Source of the DNA: Pontibacter litorisediminis
GTDB lineage: Bacteria; Bacteroidota; Bacteroidia; Cytophagales; Hymenobacteraceae
Length of the DNA stretch: 64,000 nucleotides
Reading direction: 5' to 3'
NCBI RefSeq assembly: GCF_029360645.1
Contig: NZ_JARDUA010000010.1
Location: 1-64,000 of the forward strand
Each line of letters starts with the position of its first letter. Position 1 is the first letter of the stretch. The translations under genes and the position numbers were made by a program. The notes below the pieces were generated by a model. It had not been told where the DNA came from and did not search any database. It saw nothing but the letters and a program-made list of their open reading frames with translations. This document shows, piece by piece, positions 44,598 to 53,127 of the stretch.

Positions 44598-45548
44598 ATG
44601 AATGTAGGAGACCGTGTGCGCCTGATGTCGGGCCGAGAGGAAGGCATTATTACGCGCATCCTGGACAATAACCTGGTAGAAGTAGCCATAGACAACGACT
44701 TTACCATTCCTGTAGCCAAGCGCGAAGTGGTGGTGATTGCCGCCGAAGAGCAAAAGTACATGCGCCAGGAAGAGGCGCCGCAGCCAACAAAACGAAAAGA
44801 GCCTGTTGCCCCTGTGCTGGCGGCACAGGGAGTATACCTGGCGCTGGTGCATCAGTCGGATGAGCTGCTGGCGGTGACCATGGTAAACAACTCAGACTAC
44901 GACGTGCTGTTTACCAGCGGTGAGGAGCGCGAGAAGAACTACCGTGGTCTGCAGAATGACAAGCTCGCCCCGAAAGGCACCCGCGTTATCACGCATTACC
45001 ACCTGAAGGAGTTTGAGAAGTGGCCGAACCTGCTCATCCAGTTTATTCAGCACCGGAATGGCAGCCCTACCCTTTTCGAACCGGTGGTGAAGCGGGTACA
45101 GTTTAAAGCCAGCTCCTTTTACAAGAGCAAGCGCACTGCCCCCGTGCTCAACAAGGAGGCGTACCTGTTCCAGCTCGACCAGAAGCCGGTATCGGTGAAC
45201 CCAGACAAGATAAAGGAGCAGCTGGCAGAGGCTGTGGAGAAAAGCGAAAACTATAAGCTAACCGCCCCTGAGCATGAGGTAGACCTCCACATCGAGAAAC
45301 TGGTGGATGACCACAGCAGCATGAGCAACAGTGCCATCATCAAAACCCAACTGGAGCGTTTTCAGGATGCCTTGGATAGAGCCATGGCCTCCAACATGCA
45401 CGAGATCGTGTTCATCCACGGGGCCGGCAATGGGGTGCTGCGCAAGGAGCTTCAAAAAATCCTAAGCCGTACGCCCGGCATAAAGTATTTTGAGGACGCC
45501 CGTAAAGAGAAATTCGGCTACGGCGCCACGCTGGTGAGACTGAAGTAA
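44598..45548 (+). CDS. Smr domain protein (DUF2027)
   Basis: This 316-residue protein has an N-terminal DUF2027 part, starting 'NVGDRVRLMSGREEGIITRI', a linker, and a C-terminal Smr domain (about 225-316) with 'EVDLHIEKLVDD' and 'IVFIHGAGNGVLRKELQ', ending 'FGYGATLVRLK'. Smr domains nick DNA or cut RNA at stalled ribosomes. Stand-alone DUF2027-Smr proteins occur throughout Bacteroidota and their exact role is not established. The RNase P RNA gene follows. Confidence 0.9.
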   Translation: MNVGDRVRLMSGREEGIITRILDNNLVEVAIDNDFTIPVAKREVVVIAAEEQKYMRQEEAPQPTKRKEPVAPVLAAQGVYLALVHQSDELLAVTMVNNSDYDVLFTSGEEREKNYRGLQNDKLAPKGTRVITHYHLKEFEKWPNLLIQFIQHRNGSPTLFEPVVKRVQFKASSFYKSKRTAPVLNKEAYLFQLDQKPVSVNPDKIKEQLAEAVEKSENYKLTAPEHEVDLHIEKLVDDHSSMSNSAIIKTQLERFQDALDRAMASNMHEIVFIHGAGNGVLRKELQKILSRTPGIKYFEDARKEKFGYGATLVRLK

Positions 45549-45572
45549 GTATAGGAGTTGGAAAGTTTAAGC

Positions 45573-45621
45573 GTTAGAGAGTGCTGAGTTTTTCCACTCC
45601 CTAACTCCTCAACTCTCTAAC
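45573..45621 (+). terminator. Hairpin after the Smr gene
   Basis: GTTAGAGAGT (45573-45582) plus TGAG (45585-45588) pair with CTCA (45608-45611) plus ACTCTCTAAC (45612-45621), a 14-bp stem with a 2-nt bulge. It lies between the Smr gene and the rnpB promoter and is built from the same GTTAGAG word that recurs at 52822-52869. Confidence 0.55.
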
Positions 45622-45651
45622 TCTCCCGAACCTCCGTTTCGGGTTTTATGT

Positions 45652-45659
45652 TATCTTTG
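45652..45659 (+). promoter_or_regulatory. Candidate -7 element of rnpB
   Basis: TATCTTTG fits TAnnTTTG and lies about 13 bp before the proposed 5' end of the RNase P RNA, the best-placed promoter element in the window. Confidence 0.6.
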
Positions 45660-45671
45660 CACAGAAACAAA

Positions 45672-46068
45672 GTATCAACGGTAAGCCGTCTTATCGCTGC
45701 CCCTTTGGGGGAGAGGAAAGTCCGGGCAACGCAGAGCATCCTACTTCCTAACGGGAAGGGTCTGTTTTGGGGACGAAACAGATACAGCCAGTGCCACAGA
45801 AAATTACCGCCAGCCTTGTGCTGGTAAGGGTGAAAAGGTGCGGTAAGAGCGCACCAGCGGCTGGGTGACCAGTCCGGCTGGGTAAACCTTAGGAGTTGAA
45901 AGACCAAATAGGCTGGCAGCGCCTCGCTTTGGCGAGGCTAAGGGCTGCTCGTCCGATGTCAGTGGGTAGGTCGATGGAGCCTGTGCGTGAGTGCAGGCCT
46001 AGATAAATGATAAGACGTTGGGTGCAAACTCAGCGACAGAACCCGGCTTATAGGCTTGCCGTTGATGT
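45672..46068 (+). ncRNA. rnpB: RNase P RNA (bacterial type A)
   Basis: This is the catalytic RNA of RNase P, which trims the 5' leader of tRNA precursors. The two universally conserved parts of the P4 core are present: GAGGAAAGTCCGGGC at 45713-45727 and ACAGAACCCGGCTTATAG at 46036-46053. The ends pair as helix P1: ATCAACGGTAAGCC at 45674-45687 with GGCTTGCCGTTGAT at 46053-46066 (one G-U pair). The length is about 397 nt. The exact ends are inferred from P1. The protein partner rnpA is not in the window. Confidence 0.95.
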
Positions 46069-46300
46069 TTTGTTTTGATTTTCTGGCCCAAACGTACGTT
46101 TGTGCTTTCCTTCATCCAGGAAATGTGTCCTATCGCTGGGATAATTTTGCAACTCGTGTCTTAACATTGTCTGGGTTTGTAATCCCTTGAGCTTATCGAG
46201 CCAAACTTCTATAGTTTTCGGATCCCGTAGCTTGACCTAAGCTATCCTTACTAGCTGCCGTTCATCCTTGGCCTTATAACCTGAATTGTTTCACCTCTTG
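46069..46300. other. Non-coding spacer between rnpB and repeat copy B
   Basis: No gene or clear terminator was identified here. TTTTGTTTT after the rnpB P1 helix may serve as its terminator. Confidence 0.4.
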
Positions 46301-46790
46301 CTTTGGTGCTCTCTAGCCCGAGAGGGCTCGTCTTTGGGCATCGCGCTGTCTACATTTCCTTTGCTGTCGCAATGCCTTCGGCACCGGAAATCTAGAAGGC
46401 GCTCTTTTTCGAGGGCCCCTACCCCCACCCAAAGATTGGGTTCTAGTTCGATAGCCAGAGCTTACAGGACTTGAACCGAGCTCCCCTCCTTGGACAAGGA
46501 GGGCAGGGGTGGTTGGACTATTATTGCAGAACGTGGATTAGTGGATCTTCTACAACATGAGCAATTCCCCTCCTCGGAGGGGCTAGGGGTGGGTTTATAC
46601 TTCTTTCTGATGCTACCGCAGTTGCCATAAAGTTTACACTTTAGCCAAAGCCACTTTAAGCTCCCCGCCTTAAACTACCAAGAACGAGAGTTCGAAGGTC
46701 GCGGGCGTAGCGCTGAAGGGCAGGCGTGGTTAGACCCGGCACAGCCGAAAATCCTCCTCATCCCCTCATCCTGCAAACCCTGATTCAGAC
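46301..46790 (-). repeat. Dispersed intergenic repeat, copy B (inverted)
   Basis: This about 490-bp element is collinear, on the minus strand, with copy A at 42326-42768. It contains two short REP-like palindromes: CTCCCCTCCTTGGACAAGGA at 46481-46500 continuing into GGGCAGGGGTGG, and CCCCTCCTCGGAGGGG at 46567-46582 (7-bp stem) followed by GGGGTGGG. Such CCCCTCC/GGAGGGG palindromes are a known kind of dispersed intergenic element in Bacteroidota genomes. No coding potential was seen. The two copies flank the DUF2279-DinB-Smr-rnpB segment. Confidence 0.75.
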
Positions 46791-46829
46791 ATTTTTTCCT
46801 ATTTTTACAGGAAGCATAAATCACGTGAC

Positions 46830-48839
46830 ATGGCACATACACAAGACCCGGCCCTGGAAATACAGGAGCTGACGCAGAAGATAAATCACCTGAACTACCA
46901 GTATTACCAGAATAGCATTTCGGAGGTGTCTGACTTTGAGTTCGACCAGTTGCTGAAGCGGCTGGAGGCACTGGAGGAGCAGTACCCGGAGTATAAGCTC
47001 TCGCATTCCCCTACCCAGCGCGTGGGCGGCACCATCACCAAGAACTTTGAAACTGTATACCACAAGTGGCCGATGCTCTCTCTTAGTAACACTTACTCGG
47101 AGGAGGAGCTGCGCGAGTTCGACAAGCGCGTGCGCAAAGCCGTGGGCGACGAAGTGGAGTACGTATGCGAGCAGAAGTTCGACGGCGTGGCTATTAGCCT
47201 AACCTATGAGAATGGCAGGTTTGTGCAGGGTGCTACCCGTGGCGACGGCACGCGCGGCGATAACATCACAGCCAACGTGCGCACCATACGGGATGTGCCT
47301 TTGCAGGCGCATGGGGAGGGCTATCCGGAGTTGTTTGAGGTACGCGGCGAAGTGTTTTTGCCGCTGCAGGTGTTTGAGCAACTGAATGCCGAACGCGAGG
47401 AAGCCGGCGAGCAGCTACTGGCCAACCCCCGCAATGCCGCCTCTGGCACCCTGAAGCAGCAGGATTCTTCCATCGTGGCCAGCCGCAAGCTCGGGTGCTT
47501 CTCCTACAGTTTCCATACCGATAGAAGCCTCTTCGACACGCACTCAGAAAGCCTGCAGGCAATTCAGAAGTGGGGCTTTAAGGTGTCTGATACCTGGCGC
47601 AAGTGCCAAGGCATAGAGGAAGTGCTGGCTTATATCAATGAATGGGAAAAACGGCGTCACGAACTTCCTATCGCTACGGATGGCGTGGTGGTGAAGGTAA
47701 ACAGCTATGGGCTGCAGGAGGAACTGGGCTACACTGCCAAGAGCCCACGCTGGGCCATTGCTTATAAATATGCCGCGGAGAATGCAGCCACCAGGCTCCT
47801 GGGCGTGCAGTACCAGGTAGGCCGCACCGGCGCGGTTACGCCTGTCGCCCTGTTGGAGCCCGTGCAGCTGGCCGGCACCGTGGTGAAGCGTGCCTCCGTG
47901 CATAATGCCAATGAGATTCAGCGCCTGGACCTGCGCATAGGCGATAGCGTGTTTGTGGAGAAAGGCGGTGAAATTATACCTAAGATCACGGGCGTGGACT
48001 TTGATAAACGCCCCGCTGACAGTCAGCCTATCCTCTACCCTACCCACTGCCCTGCCTGCGATACAGAGTTGGTACGCCCAGATGGCGAGGTAAATTTCTA
48101 CTGTCCGAACGAGAAGGGCTGCGAGCCGCAGATCTTGGGCAAGCTGGAACACTTCATATCCCGCAAGGCGATGAACGTGGACGAACTTGGTCCTAAAACA
48201 TTGGAGCAGCTTTACAAGGCAGGCTATGTGCGCAACGTGGCCGATTTGTACGACATTACCTTTGAACAGCTGGTACCGCTGGAGCGTATGGGCGAAAAAT
48301 CTGCCAATAACATATTTAACAGCCTGGAGAAATCGAAGGAGACGCCGTATGAGCGGGTGTTGTTTGCCCTGGGTATCCGGTTTGTGGGTAGCACGGTAGC
48401 CCGAAAGCTGGCAGAGGAGCTGCCTGACCTGGAGGCGTTGCGGGGTGCCACCTACGAGGAGCTCATCGCCATTAACGAAATAGGCGACCGCATCGCGCAG
48501 TCCATCATCGCCTACTTCCAGGACCCGGATCATGTGGAGCTCGTGGAGCGCCTGAAAGCGGCTGGCCTTAAATTCAAGTCAGAGAAAACCGCCCCGGATA
48601 TACAGAGCGATAAGTTGGAGGGCCAGACTTTCGTGATCTCCGGCGTATTCCAGAGCGTAAGCCGCGAGGAATTGCAGCAGCTCATCATCAGCCATGGAGG
48701 CAAGGTGGTCAGCTCCATCTCTAAAAAGCTTTCTTACCTGGTGGCCGGCGATAAAATGGGCCCTTCCAAACTGGAGAAGGCAGAGAAGCTCGGCGTGAAA
48801 ATGCTTAGCGAGGATGAATTCCTGGCCATGATCAAATAA
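46830..48839 (+). CDS. ligA: NAD-dependent DNA ligase LigA
   Basis: LigA seals nicks in replication and repair using NAD+. The 669-residue protein has the full layout: Ia domain, adenylation domain with the active lysine K116 in 'EQKFDGVAISLTYENG', OB fold, a four-cysteine zinc finger ('CPACDTELV' and 'FYCPNEKGC', about 407-430), helix-hairpin-helix repeats and a C-terminal BRCT domain with 'GQTFVISGVFQSVSREEL'. The start ATG follows repeat copy B by 39 bp. Confidence 0.98.
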   Translation: MAHTQDPALEIQELTQKINHLNYQYYQNSISEVSDFEFDQLLKRLEALEEQYPEYKLSHSPTQRVGGTITKNFETVYHKWPMLSLSNTYSEEELREFDKRVRKAVGDEVEYVCEQKFDGVAISLTYENGRFVQGATRGDGTRGDNITANVRTIRDVPLQAHGEGYPELFEVRGEVFLPLQVFEQLNAEREEAGEQLLANPRNAASGTLKQQDSSIVASRKLGCFSYSFHTDRSLFDTHSESLQAIQKWGFKVSDTWRKCQGIEEVLAYINEWEKRRHELPIATDGVVVKVNSYGLQEELGYTAKSPRWAIAYKYAAENAATRLLGVQYQVGRTGAVTPVALLEPVQLAGTVVKRASVHNANEIQRLDLRIGDSVFVEKGGEIIPKITGVDFDKRPADSQPILYPTHCPACDTELVRPDGEVNFYCPNEKGCEPQILGKLEHFISRKAMNVDELGPKTLEQLYKAGYVRNVADLYDITFEQLVPLERMGEKSANNIFNSLEKSKETPYERVLFALGIRFVGSTVARKLAEELPDLEALRGATYEELIAINEIGDRIAQSIIAYFQDPDHVELVERLKAAGLKFKSEKTAPDIQSDKLEGQTFVISGVFQSVSREELQQLIISHGGKVVSSISKKLSYLVAGDKMGPSKLEKAEKLGVKMLSEDEFLAMIK

Positions 48840-48864
48840 GCCAACGCAGCTAATGAACACATGC

Positions 48865-48895
48865 AAAAGCGCTACCTATCGTGGGTAGCGCTTTT
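48865..48895 (+). terminator. Terminator after ligA
   Basis: A perfect 12-bp stem (AAAAGCGCTACC at 48865-48876 with 48884-48895) with a 7-nt loop lies 25 bp after the stop and ends in TTTT. Confidence 0.85.
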
Positions 48896-49001
48896 GTGTT
48901 TTACAGGCCGTTCTTTTCCTCCTCAAGAACCTACCCATAAAAGTAAGAGGCGGCACCGTAGAACAGTGCCGCCCAAACTCAAACAACAAACAAACAAAAT
49001 A

Positions 49002-49781
49002 TCAGGAAATACGCTTACGGGAAACGTCGAAGTAACCAAGTATAAACACCAGTAATCCAGCACCTAAACTCAGCACCACCTCCTGGCTGAACAGGTTATA
49101 CACAGCTGCCTCTAAGGGAAACTCCTTGATAGCCATGAACGGGTAAGCGAAGGGATAATAGTGGATGTACTCCCAACGCATAGCCACCAGCACGGTGATG
49201 ATCGCCACGATGCCCACGCCCATGCTGAGGGCAAAGCTGCTCCACCGCATGCTCAGCCAGAACTGCAGGGCGATGATCACGAACGTAGCCAGGAACAGCT
49301 TCAGCACGGCAAAGAACACCACCTGCAGGCCCACTATGTTGCTAAAGCCCAGGTCCGGGCGCACGAGCGAGAGGAACAGGCCAGCAGCCAGGTACCCCAA
49401 CACAAAGACCACATTGCTCAAAAACACCAGCCCCAGCACCGTGGTAGCCTTGGCTATATAGATCGTGCTCTTGGGCAGCGGCAGACTGTAGAGGTGCTTC
49501 CAGCCGTTAGACTTGTGCTCTATGCCATTGGTCAGGCTGGTTAGCAGCGCGATAAATATGGGCAGGAGCAGCAAAGTATAAAGACCGAAATTCTGGCTGG
49601 CAAAGCGGTGCCAGGGGTTTATGCCATCTGTTACAAAATGCTGCCCTTTCGACCAGAAGGCCAGCACATTCATACTCAACAGCGCGCATGGAGCTAGTAT
49701 CGAAAGCCAGAGCGCAAATGTGTTCTTTAGCTTCAGCGTCTCCGCGCTCAGGCTGCAGCGGTAGTAGGTTGCGGCGTTCAT
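49002..49781 (-). CDS. ABC-2 type transporter permease
   Basis: This 259-residue membrane protein has about six helices and pairs with the ATPase gene just upstream (ATGA overlap at 49778-49781). 'NGIEHKSNGWKHLYSLPLPKSTIYIAK' spans the coupling helix typical of ABC-2 permeases of the bacitracin/lantibiotic-resistance (BcrB-like) kind. It probably exports a hydrophobic compound or peptide, or provides self-protection; the substrate is unknown. Confidence 0.87.
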   Translation of the reverse strand: MNAATYYRCSLSAETLKLKNTFALWLSILAPCALLSMNVLAFWSKGQHFVTDGINPWHRFASQNFGLYTLLLLPIFIALLTSLTNGIEHKSNGWKHLYSLPLPKSTIYIAKATTVLGLVFLSNVVFVLGYLAAGLFLSLVRPDLGFSNIVGLQVVFFAVLKLFLATFVIIALQFWLSMRWSSFALSMGVGIVAIITVLVAMRWEYIHYYPFAYPFMAIKEFPLEAAVYNLFSQEVVLSLGAGLLVFILGYFDVSRKRIS

Positions 49782-50737
49782 AGCTCTTTAGAAAGTATAG
49801 GTTCTTGTATCATAGCTGGCGCGGCCCCGCCCTTGGTCATGTTCAGGAAGAGTTCCTCCAGGTTTTGGGTGTGGGTGCTCAAACGAAACACCTCTAGTCC
49901 GTTCACGATCAGGAAACGGTTCAGCCTGGCTACCTGCTGCCTGTCCTGCACCTGCACTGCCAGCACATCCTCCTCCCGCGGCAGCAACTGGTACTGGTGG
50001 TCTATAAGCAGCTTCTGGGCGATGGCGTTGTTGCTCGTCTCCAGCAGCAGCACATTGCTCTGGAAGGTGCCCTCGTAAAGCTCCTCCAGGCTACCCTGGT
50101 ACAAAGTGGCCCCCTTATCAATAATGGCCAGCTCGGTGGCGCACTTCTCTATCTCCGAAAGCAGGTGGCTGGAGAGGAAAATGGTCTTACCGAAGTCGCG
50201 GTTAAGGCGGAGGATCAGCTCCCGTACCTCTCTTATTCCACTGGGATCCAGTCCATTGGTAGGCTCATCCAGAATAAGCAGTTCAGGGTCGGTTACCAGG
50301 GCAAGCGCAATGCCCAGGCGCTGACTCATGCCTAGCGAATACTCTTTGGTTTTGCGGTGCGCGTCCTGCGATAGCCCCACCACTTGCAGTACTTCAGCAA
50401 TGCGGCTTTTGGGAGCCTGCACCATGCGGCGGTGCATCTCCAGGTTGTCGTGGCCCGAGAGGTGGCGGTAAATGGTGGGCATTTCAATGAGGGCTCCGGT
50501 TTGGCGCAGGATGTCGATGCGGCTGTCGCCGAGATCCATGCCGTGCAGCAGCACCTGCCCTTTGGGCACTGGCAGCAAGCCCAGCAAAATGCGGATAGTG
50601 GTGGATTTCCCGGCGCCGTTCGGCCCCAGGAACCCGAAGATGGCCCCCTGCGGCACGCGCAGCTCCAGGTTGTGGAGCACCTGTCGCCTGCCAAAGCTGT
50701 AGTTAAGCCCGTGGGTCTCAATGATCAATGGTTTCAT
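49778..50737 (-). CDS. ABC transporter ATP-binding protein (BcrA-like)
   Basis: This ATPase of 319 residues has Walker A 'GPNGAGKST' (about 38-46), the Q-loop, the ABC signature 'YSLGMSQRLGIALAL' and Walker B 'LLILDEPTNGLDPSG', followed by a C-terminal regulatory part typical of drug-export ATPases. ATG 50735-50737 ('MKPLIIETHG') is preferred over an upstream codon at 50767 that adds ten non-conserved residues. It is divergent from a LytS/LytTR pair, which may regulate it. Confidence 0.93.
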   Translation of the reverse strand: MKPLIIETHGLNYSFGRRQVLHNLELRVPQGAIFGFLGPNGAGKSTTIRILLGLLPVPKGQVLLHGMDLGDSRIDILRQTGALIEMPTIYRHLSGHDNLEMHRRMVQAPKSRIAEVLQVVGLSQDAHRKTKEYSLGMSQRLGIALALVTDPELLILDEPTNGLDPSGIREVRELILRLNRDFGKTIFLSSHLLSEIEKCATELAIIDKGATLYQGSLEELYEGTFQSNVLLLETSNNAIAQKLLIDHQYQLLPREEDVLAVQVQDRQQVARLNRFLIVNGLEVFRLSTHTQNLEELFLNMTKGGAAPAMIQEPILSKEL

Positions 50738-51005
50738 AGTTTTATGGTAAGTAGCGTGTAGCCACAAAAGAGGTATTTATTTCAGCATCAAAAAAATAGA
50801 ATATACTAACACCTGATAAGTATAGACCAAGTGCAGACAGGCAGGGCTGTGCAGGTTTGTCCCTTAAAAAGGCATTTTGGTAGCCATAACCCGCTGATTT
50901 GTATATAGAAGTATGGCTACGGCGTTAAAATGCCAGACTTTACTTATATTTAATGTATAAAAGGCTGGTGCCAAGCAGAAGATTTATGCTTGGCCAAGGC
51001 CCCAG

Positions 51006-52085
51006 ATGCTATACATGAGCCTGAAATCTTTGCCGAAACCAACCATGATGCTGCCCGAAGTGGCTGTTAAGAAAAGGTATACCGTGGCCATACACGTGGC
51101 CGCCTGGGTGCTGTTCGGCGCCTGGGTGTTCTATTTCCTGTACGGTAACAGCGCCTTGTCCTTCGGTAAGGTAATGGACGTGCTGATGGGCCTGCTCATC
51201 AACATCTTCATCTTTTACTTTAACTGGTATGTGCTTATCTCCAGGTACCTGGCGCGCAACCGCATCTTCCTCTACATTGCCGCCGTTCTTACCACCCTCA
51301 TCGTAATAGCCGTGGTGCGTGCGCCCCTGGACTTCTATTTCTTCCGGGAGTATAACCGCGAAATGACGCAGCTCTACAGCAGCGAGCGCATCCTCCAGTA
51401 CATCATGGGGGGGCTGGTGCTGATCTTTATCTCTTCGGCCCTGAAGGTAACCGGCAACTACATCCGCAACGAGCGCCGCAACAAGGAGCTCGAAACGCAG
51501 AAGCTGACGGCGGAACTGGCTTTCCTGAAGTCGCAGGTGAATCCGCACTTCCTGTTTAACACCCTGAACAACATTTACTCGCTGGCCTACAAGCAGCACC
51601 CCGAAACACCTGACGCCATCATGAAGCTCTCGCTGCTGATGCGCTACATGCTCTACGAGAGCAACGATACCCTCGTGAGCCTGGAGAAAGAGGTGGACCA
51701 CATCAAGAATTTCATAGATTTGCAGAAGCTGCGCCTGCGCGAGCAGACAAGTATACGGTTTAACATTGAGGGCAAGCTGGAGGGCAAGCAGATCGCCCCC
51801 ATGCTGCTGATGACACTGGTGGAGAACGCCTTTAAGCATGGCCTGGTGAGCAAAAACGAAATCGGCATCATTCTTAACCTGGTGGTGCAGGACGATGCGC
51901 TGCTTTTCAGCACCATCAACAACACCAGCCAGCATAAGAGGCGCGAGTTTGGGGGCATTGGGCTGGAGAACCTGAAGCGGCGCCTGAACCTGCTCTATGC
52001 CGGGCGCCACGAGCTGACATTCGAGGAAAAAGAAGGCACCTTTTACGCCACACTGAAACTATACTTCAAGCCAATAACAAAGTAA
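51006..52085 (+). CDS. LytS-family sensor histidine kinase
   Basis: This 359-residue inner-membrane kinase has four N-terminal helices (about 25-150), a short coiled coil, a His_kinase domain with the phospho-acceptor H181 in 'LKSQVNPHFLFNTLNNIYSL' and a C-terminal HATPase region with 'LVENAFKHGL' and 'GGIGLENLKRRLNLLY'. It senses an unknown envelope signal and phosphorylates the LytTR regulator encoded 4 bp downstream. Alternative Met starts lie at 51015 and 51045; the first was taken. Confidence 0.93.
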   Translation: MLYMSLKSLPKPTMMLPEVAVKKRYTVAIHVAAWVLFGAWVFYFLYGNSALSFGKVMDVLMGLLINIFIFYFNWYVLISRYLARNRIFLYIAAVLTTLIVIAVVRAPLDFYFFREYNREMTQLYSSERILQYIMGGLVLIFISSALKVTGNYIRNERRNKELETQKLTAELAFLKSQVNPHFLFNTLNNIYSLAYKQHPETPDAIMKLSLLMRYMLYESNDTLVSLEKEVDHIKNFIDLQKLRLREQTSIRFNIEGKLEGKQIAPMLLMTLVENAFKHGLVSKNEIGIILNLVVQDDALLFSTINNTSQHKRREFGGIGLENLKRRLNLLYAGRHELTFEEKEGTFYATLKLYFKPITK

Positions 52086-52089
52086 AACT

Positions 52090-52821
52090 ATGAACATCCG
52101 CTGCCTTGCCGTAGACGACGAACCGCTGGCCCTCGACATCATTGAGAGCTACGCGAGCAAATTGCCTTTCCTGAAACTGGTGAAAACCTGCTCCAGCGCC
52201 ACAGAGGCCATGCAGGTGCTGCAGGAAGAGCAGATTGACCTGATGTTCCTGGACATTGAGATGCCGGAGCTGACGGGTATTCAGTTTCTGAACATACTCA
52301 AGCACCAGCCGCTCATCATCTTCACCACGGCCTACCCCGACTACGCCCTCGAAGGCTTTAACCAGGATGCGGTAGACTACCTGCTCAAGCCTATCCCCTT
52401 CGACCGTTTTCTGAAGGCTGTGACGAAGGCGCAGGAACGGCTGCAGCGCTCGAACGGGAAGGCGGCAGAGGCCGCGGCACCGCAGGCTGCGGCGGCAGAG
52501 CATGACTTCATGTTTGTGAAGGCCGACTACAAAACGATTCGTGTAGACTTCAAAGACATTCTGTGGATTGAGGGACTGAAGGATTATATCATCATCCATA
52601 CCAAAGAGCAGAAGATCATCACCCTGCTCTCGATGAACAAGATGATGGAGAAGCTGCCGGAATCCAAGTTCCTGCGCGTGCACCGCTCCTTTATTGTGTC
52701 GCTGCAGAAGATCGACAGCATCGAGAAGAGCCGTATCCGCATCGGTGCCAAAGAAATTCCGATTGGTGAAGTATACAAAGATGCTTTCCTGAAGTGGGTG
52801 GAAGAGAACAACATACAGTAG
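52090..52821 (+). CDS. LytTR-family response regulator
   Basis: This 243-residue regulator has a receiver domain with the phospho-accepting D55 in 'LMFLDIEMPE', acidic D9/D10, and K100 in 'YLLKP', an alanine-rich linker (about 123-138) and a C-terminal LytTR DNA-binding domain with 'DILWIEGLKDYIIIH' and 'FLRVHRSFIVSLQKI'. LytTR proteins bind paired direct repeats near promoters. It forms an operon with the LytS kinase. The divergent ABC exporter is a plausible target by position. Confidence 0.95.
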   Translation: MNIRCLAVDDEPLALDIIESYASKLPFLKLVKTCSSATEAMQVLQEEQIDLMFLDIEMPELTGIQFLNILKHQPLIIFTTAYPDYALEGFNQDAVDYLLKPIPFDRFLKAVTKAQERLQRSNGKAAEAAAPQAAAAEHDFMFVKADYKTIRVDFKDILWIEGLKDYIIIHTKEQKIITLLSMNKMMEKLPESKFLRVHRSFIVSLQKIDSIEKSRIRIGAKEIPIGEVYKDAFLKWVEENNIQ

Positions 52822-52869
52822 AGTTAGAGAGTAGGGCAGTTAGAGGGTTAGAAAATTAGAAGGTTAGGG
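52822..52869. repeat. GTTAGAG simple-sequence tandem
   Basis: A run of imperfect repeats of a GTTAGA-like unit (GTTAGAGAG, GTTAGAGG, GTTAGAAA, GTTAGG) follows the response-regulator stop. The same word forms the hairpin at 45573-45621. Confidence 0.6.
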
Positions 52870-52949
52870 AGGCGCTGTACGTTGATTGCGTCTTCTTGTA
52901 CTTCCCGGAGCAGTTTTTGATGCTTCGTCTGATTGCTGGTGGCATTGTT

Positions 52950-53123
52950 CTATCTTCCGGCCCCCTTAGCGCCATAGAAAATATTTCCCCACTGGTCCTT
53001 GGCAGGCTTGGCTTCTGTCTTTTTAACCGGCTGCTGCTTTTGTAAGGGCACGTACATCCAGATACCTGACACGATATTTGCAGAAGCGCTAACATAATTC
53101 GAACTTCGTGTTTTATAAGGCAA
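52950..53123 (-). CDS. Candidate small protein, 57 residues
   Basis: A minus-strand frame from TTG 53121-53123 to TAG 52950-52952 encodes a 57-residue peptide that includes 'SANIVSGIWMYVPLQKQQPV' and ends 'DQWGNIFYGAKGAGR'. The composition (small hydrophobic patch, then a Lys/Gln/Pro-rich stretch) and the codon choice look like a real gene. It starts 4 bp from the dapA ATG on the other strand. An overlapping 79-codon frame (52856-53095, minus) has a less protein-like composition. I do not recognise a family; a decayed gene is also possible. Confidence 0.45.
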   Translation of the reverse strand: MPYKTRSSNYVSASANIVSGIWMYVPLQKQQPVKKTEAKPAKDQWGNIFYGAKGAGR

Positions 53124-53127
53124 GGAA

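Noticed and set aside
47544..48533. A 329-codon open frame antisense to ligA
   Set aside because: It lies fully inside a confident ligA and has no domain-like composition; long antisense frames are common in GC-rich genes.
51009..52010. A 333-codon open frame antisense to the LytS kinase gene
   Set aside because: It is histidine- and glutamine-rich, mirrors the kinase codons, and covers the same bases as a clear gene.
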